Origin: Bifidobacteriaceae bacterium
GTDB taxonomy: Bacteria > Actinomycetota > Actinomycetes > Actinomycetales > WQXJ01
Direction of reading: 5' to 3'
DNA length: 13,623 nucleotides
NCBI GenBank assembly: GCA_031258055.1
Contig: JAIRNM010000140.1
Span: forward strand, 1 to 13,623
In this document: positions 13,284-13,623 of the stretch, piece after piece
Position numbering within the stretch: position 1 is the stretch's first letter
Layout of the letters: each line of letters opens with the position of its first letter
Translations under genes and position numbers: made by a program
Notes under the pieces: model-generated
What the model was told of the DNA's origin: nothing
The model's database searches: none
Seen by the model: the letters and a program-made list of their open reading frames with translations, nothing else

Positions 13284-13623
13284 ATGAGTTCATCAGCCGA
13301 CGATTCTCGCCGACCACCCGGATTCGGCCCGCGCCAACTCCTTGGCACCGCCACAGTCGGCGAGCGCGGCCAGGTTGTCATCCCAGCCCAAGCCCGCAAG
13401 CATCTCGACATCAAACCAGGCGATCACTTCGTCGTCTTCGGCAACAAACTCCAAGGCTCGGTCGTCTTCGTCAAAGCCGAGGCCTTCACCAAGGTGGCCG
13501 AGTTCTTCGTCGCCAAAGCCGACAAGCTTGGGCGGATCGGCCAGGAGTGGATCGACCGCCTAAACGGCCTCTATGAGGAAGACGAGGCAGCTATAGCGGA
13601 CGATGCCGCCGCCCCACCTCCAG
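13284..13623 (+). CDS. AbrB/SpoVT/MazE-type DNA-binding protein (runs off the window)
   Basis: The reading frame is open from ATG 13284 to the last base (113 codons visible, no stop). The start is supported by AAAGGA 7 nt upstream. Residues about 20-55 are the swapped-hairpin AbrB domain: LLGTATVGERGQVVIPAQAR followed by KHLDIKPGDHFVVFG. After it come VVFVKAEAFTKVAEFFVAKADKL and an acidic C-terminal stretch (EEDEAAIADD) with Pro/Ala at the window edge. Proteins of this form in actinobacteria are dimeric regulators, often antitoxin-like or next to ABC exporter genes; what lies downstream is not visible. A perfect dyad in the promoter indicates autoregulation. The gene begins 59 bp after repeat copy 4. 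Confidence 0.85.
   Translation, partial: MSSSADDSRRPPGFGPRQLLGTATVGERGQVVIPAQARKHLDIKPGDHFVVFGNKLQGSVVFVKAEAFTKVAEFFVAKADKLGRIGQEWIDRLNGLYEEDEAAIADDAAAPPP

Noticed and set aside
13268..13576. Two overlapping open frames rich in Arg/Ser/Pro at the right end
   Set aside because: They are out of frame with the AbrB-type protein, which has a recognisable domain, an SD and an operator.

Overview
The window looks like chromosomal DNA of a high-GC actinobacterium. I infer this from GC-rich coding with G/C-biased third positions, frequent GTG starts, probable leaderless genes (TANNNT hexamers 6-7 nt before the start codon), and gene families common in Actinobacteria: an AbiEi/DUF559-type nuclease, a 'GERGQVVIPA' AbrB-type regulator, and a WhiB-free HTH/Clp_N pair resembling mycobacterial ClpC2. 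I cannot assign a genus.

Left part (1-4207, all on the minus strand): in transcription order ilvD (dihydroxy-acid dehydratase), a YtrB/BcrA-type ABC ATPase and its six-helix permease form a tight cluster (16-nt gap, then a GTGA overlap). Further downstream lies a separate parD-parE toxin-antitoxin pair with its own promoter. The intergenic region before ilvD (4208-4448) has two mutually exclusive stems on the ilvD strand and separates it from a divergent small gene of unknown function (4449-4922).

Middle (4873-8790): a second ABC module on the minus strand has an ATPase with strong SD, a permease-like protein with a large Cys-containing extracytoplasmic tail, and a third six-helix membrane protein, all coupled by short overlaps. 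It is divergent from a gene for a secreted lipoprotein with three repeated Cys motifs. A perfect 11-bp inverted repeat lies between the two.

Centre-right (8854-10120): a two-gene minus-strand operon encodes a small HTH protein and a Clp_N-SRPBCC fusion protein. Its leaderless promoter is embedded in a 37-bp near-palindrome. This looks like a split, ligand-domain-bearing version of ClpC2, the ATPase-less Clp_N protein that protects mycobacteria from cyclomarin, and it is the most interesting system I see. Next comes mntH (Nramp Mn/Fe transporter) on the plus strand.

Right end (11687-13623): a gene for a PD-(D/E)XK (DUF559-like) nuclease with an AbiEi-like N-terminus is bracketed by two tandem copies of a ~105-bp hairpin-forming repeat on each side, in exactly inverted orientation. 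The window ends inside a gene for an AbrB/SpoVT/MazE-type DNA-binding protein preceded by a perfect GTATGAA/TTCATAC operator-like dyad. No tRNA, rRNA, CRISPR array or transposase was seen.
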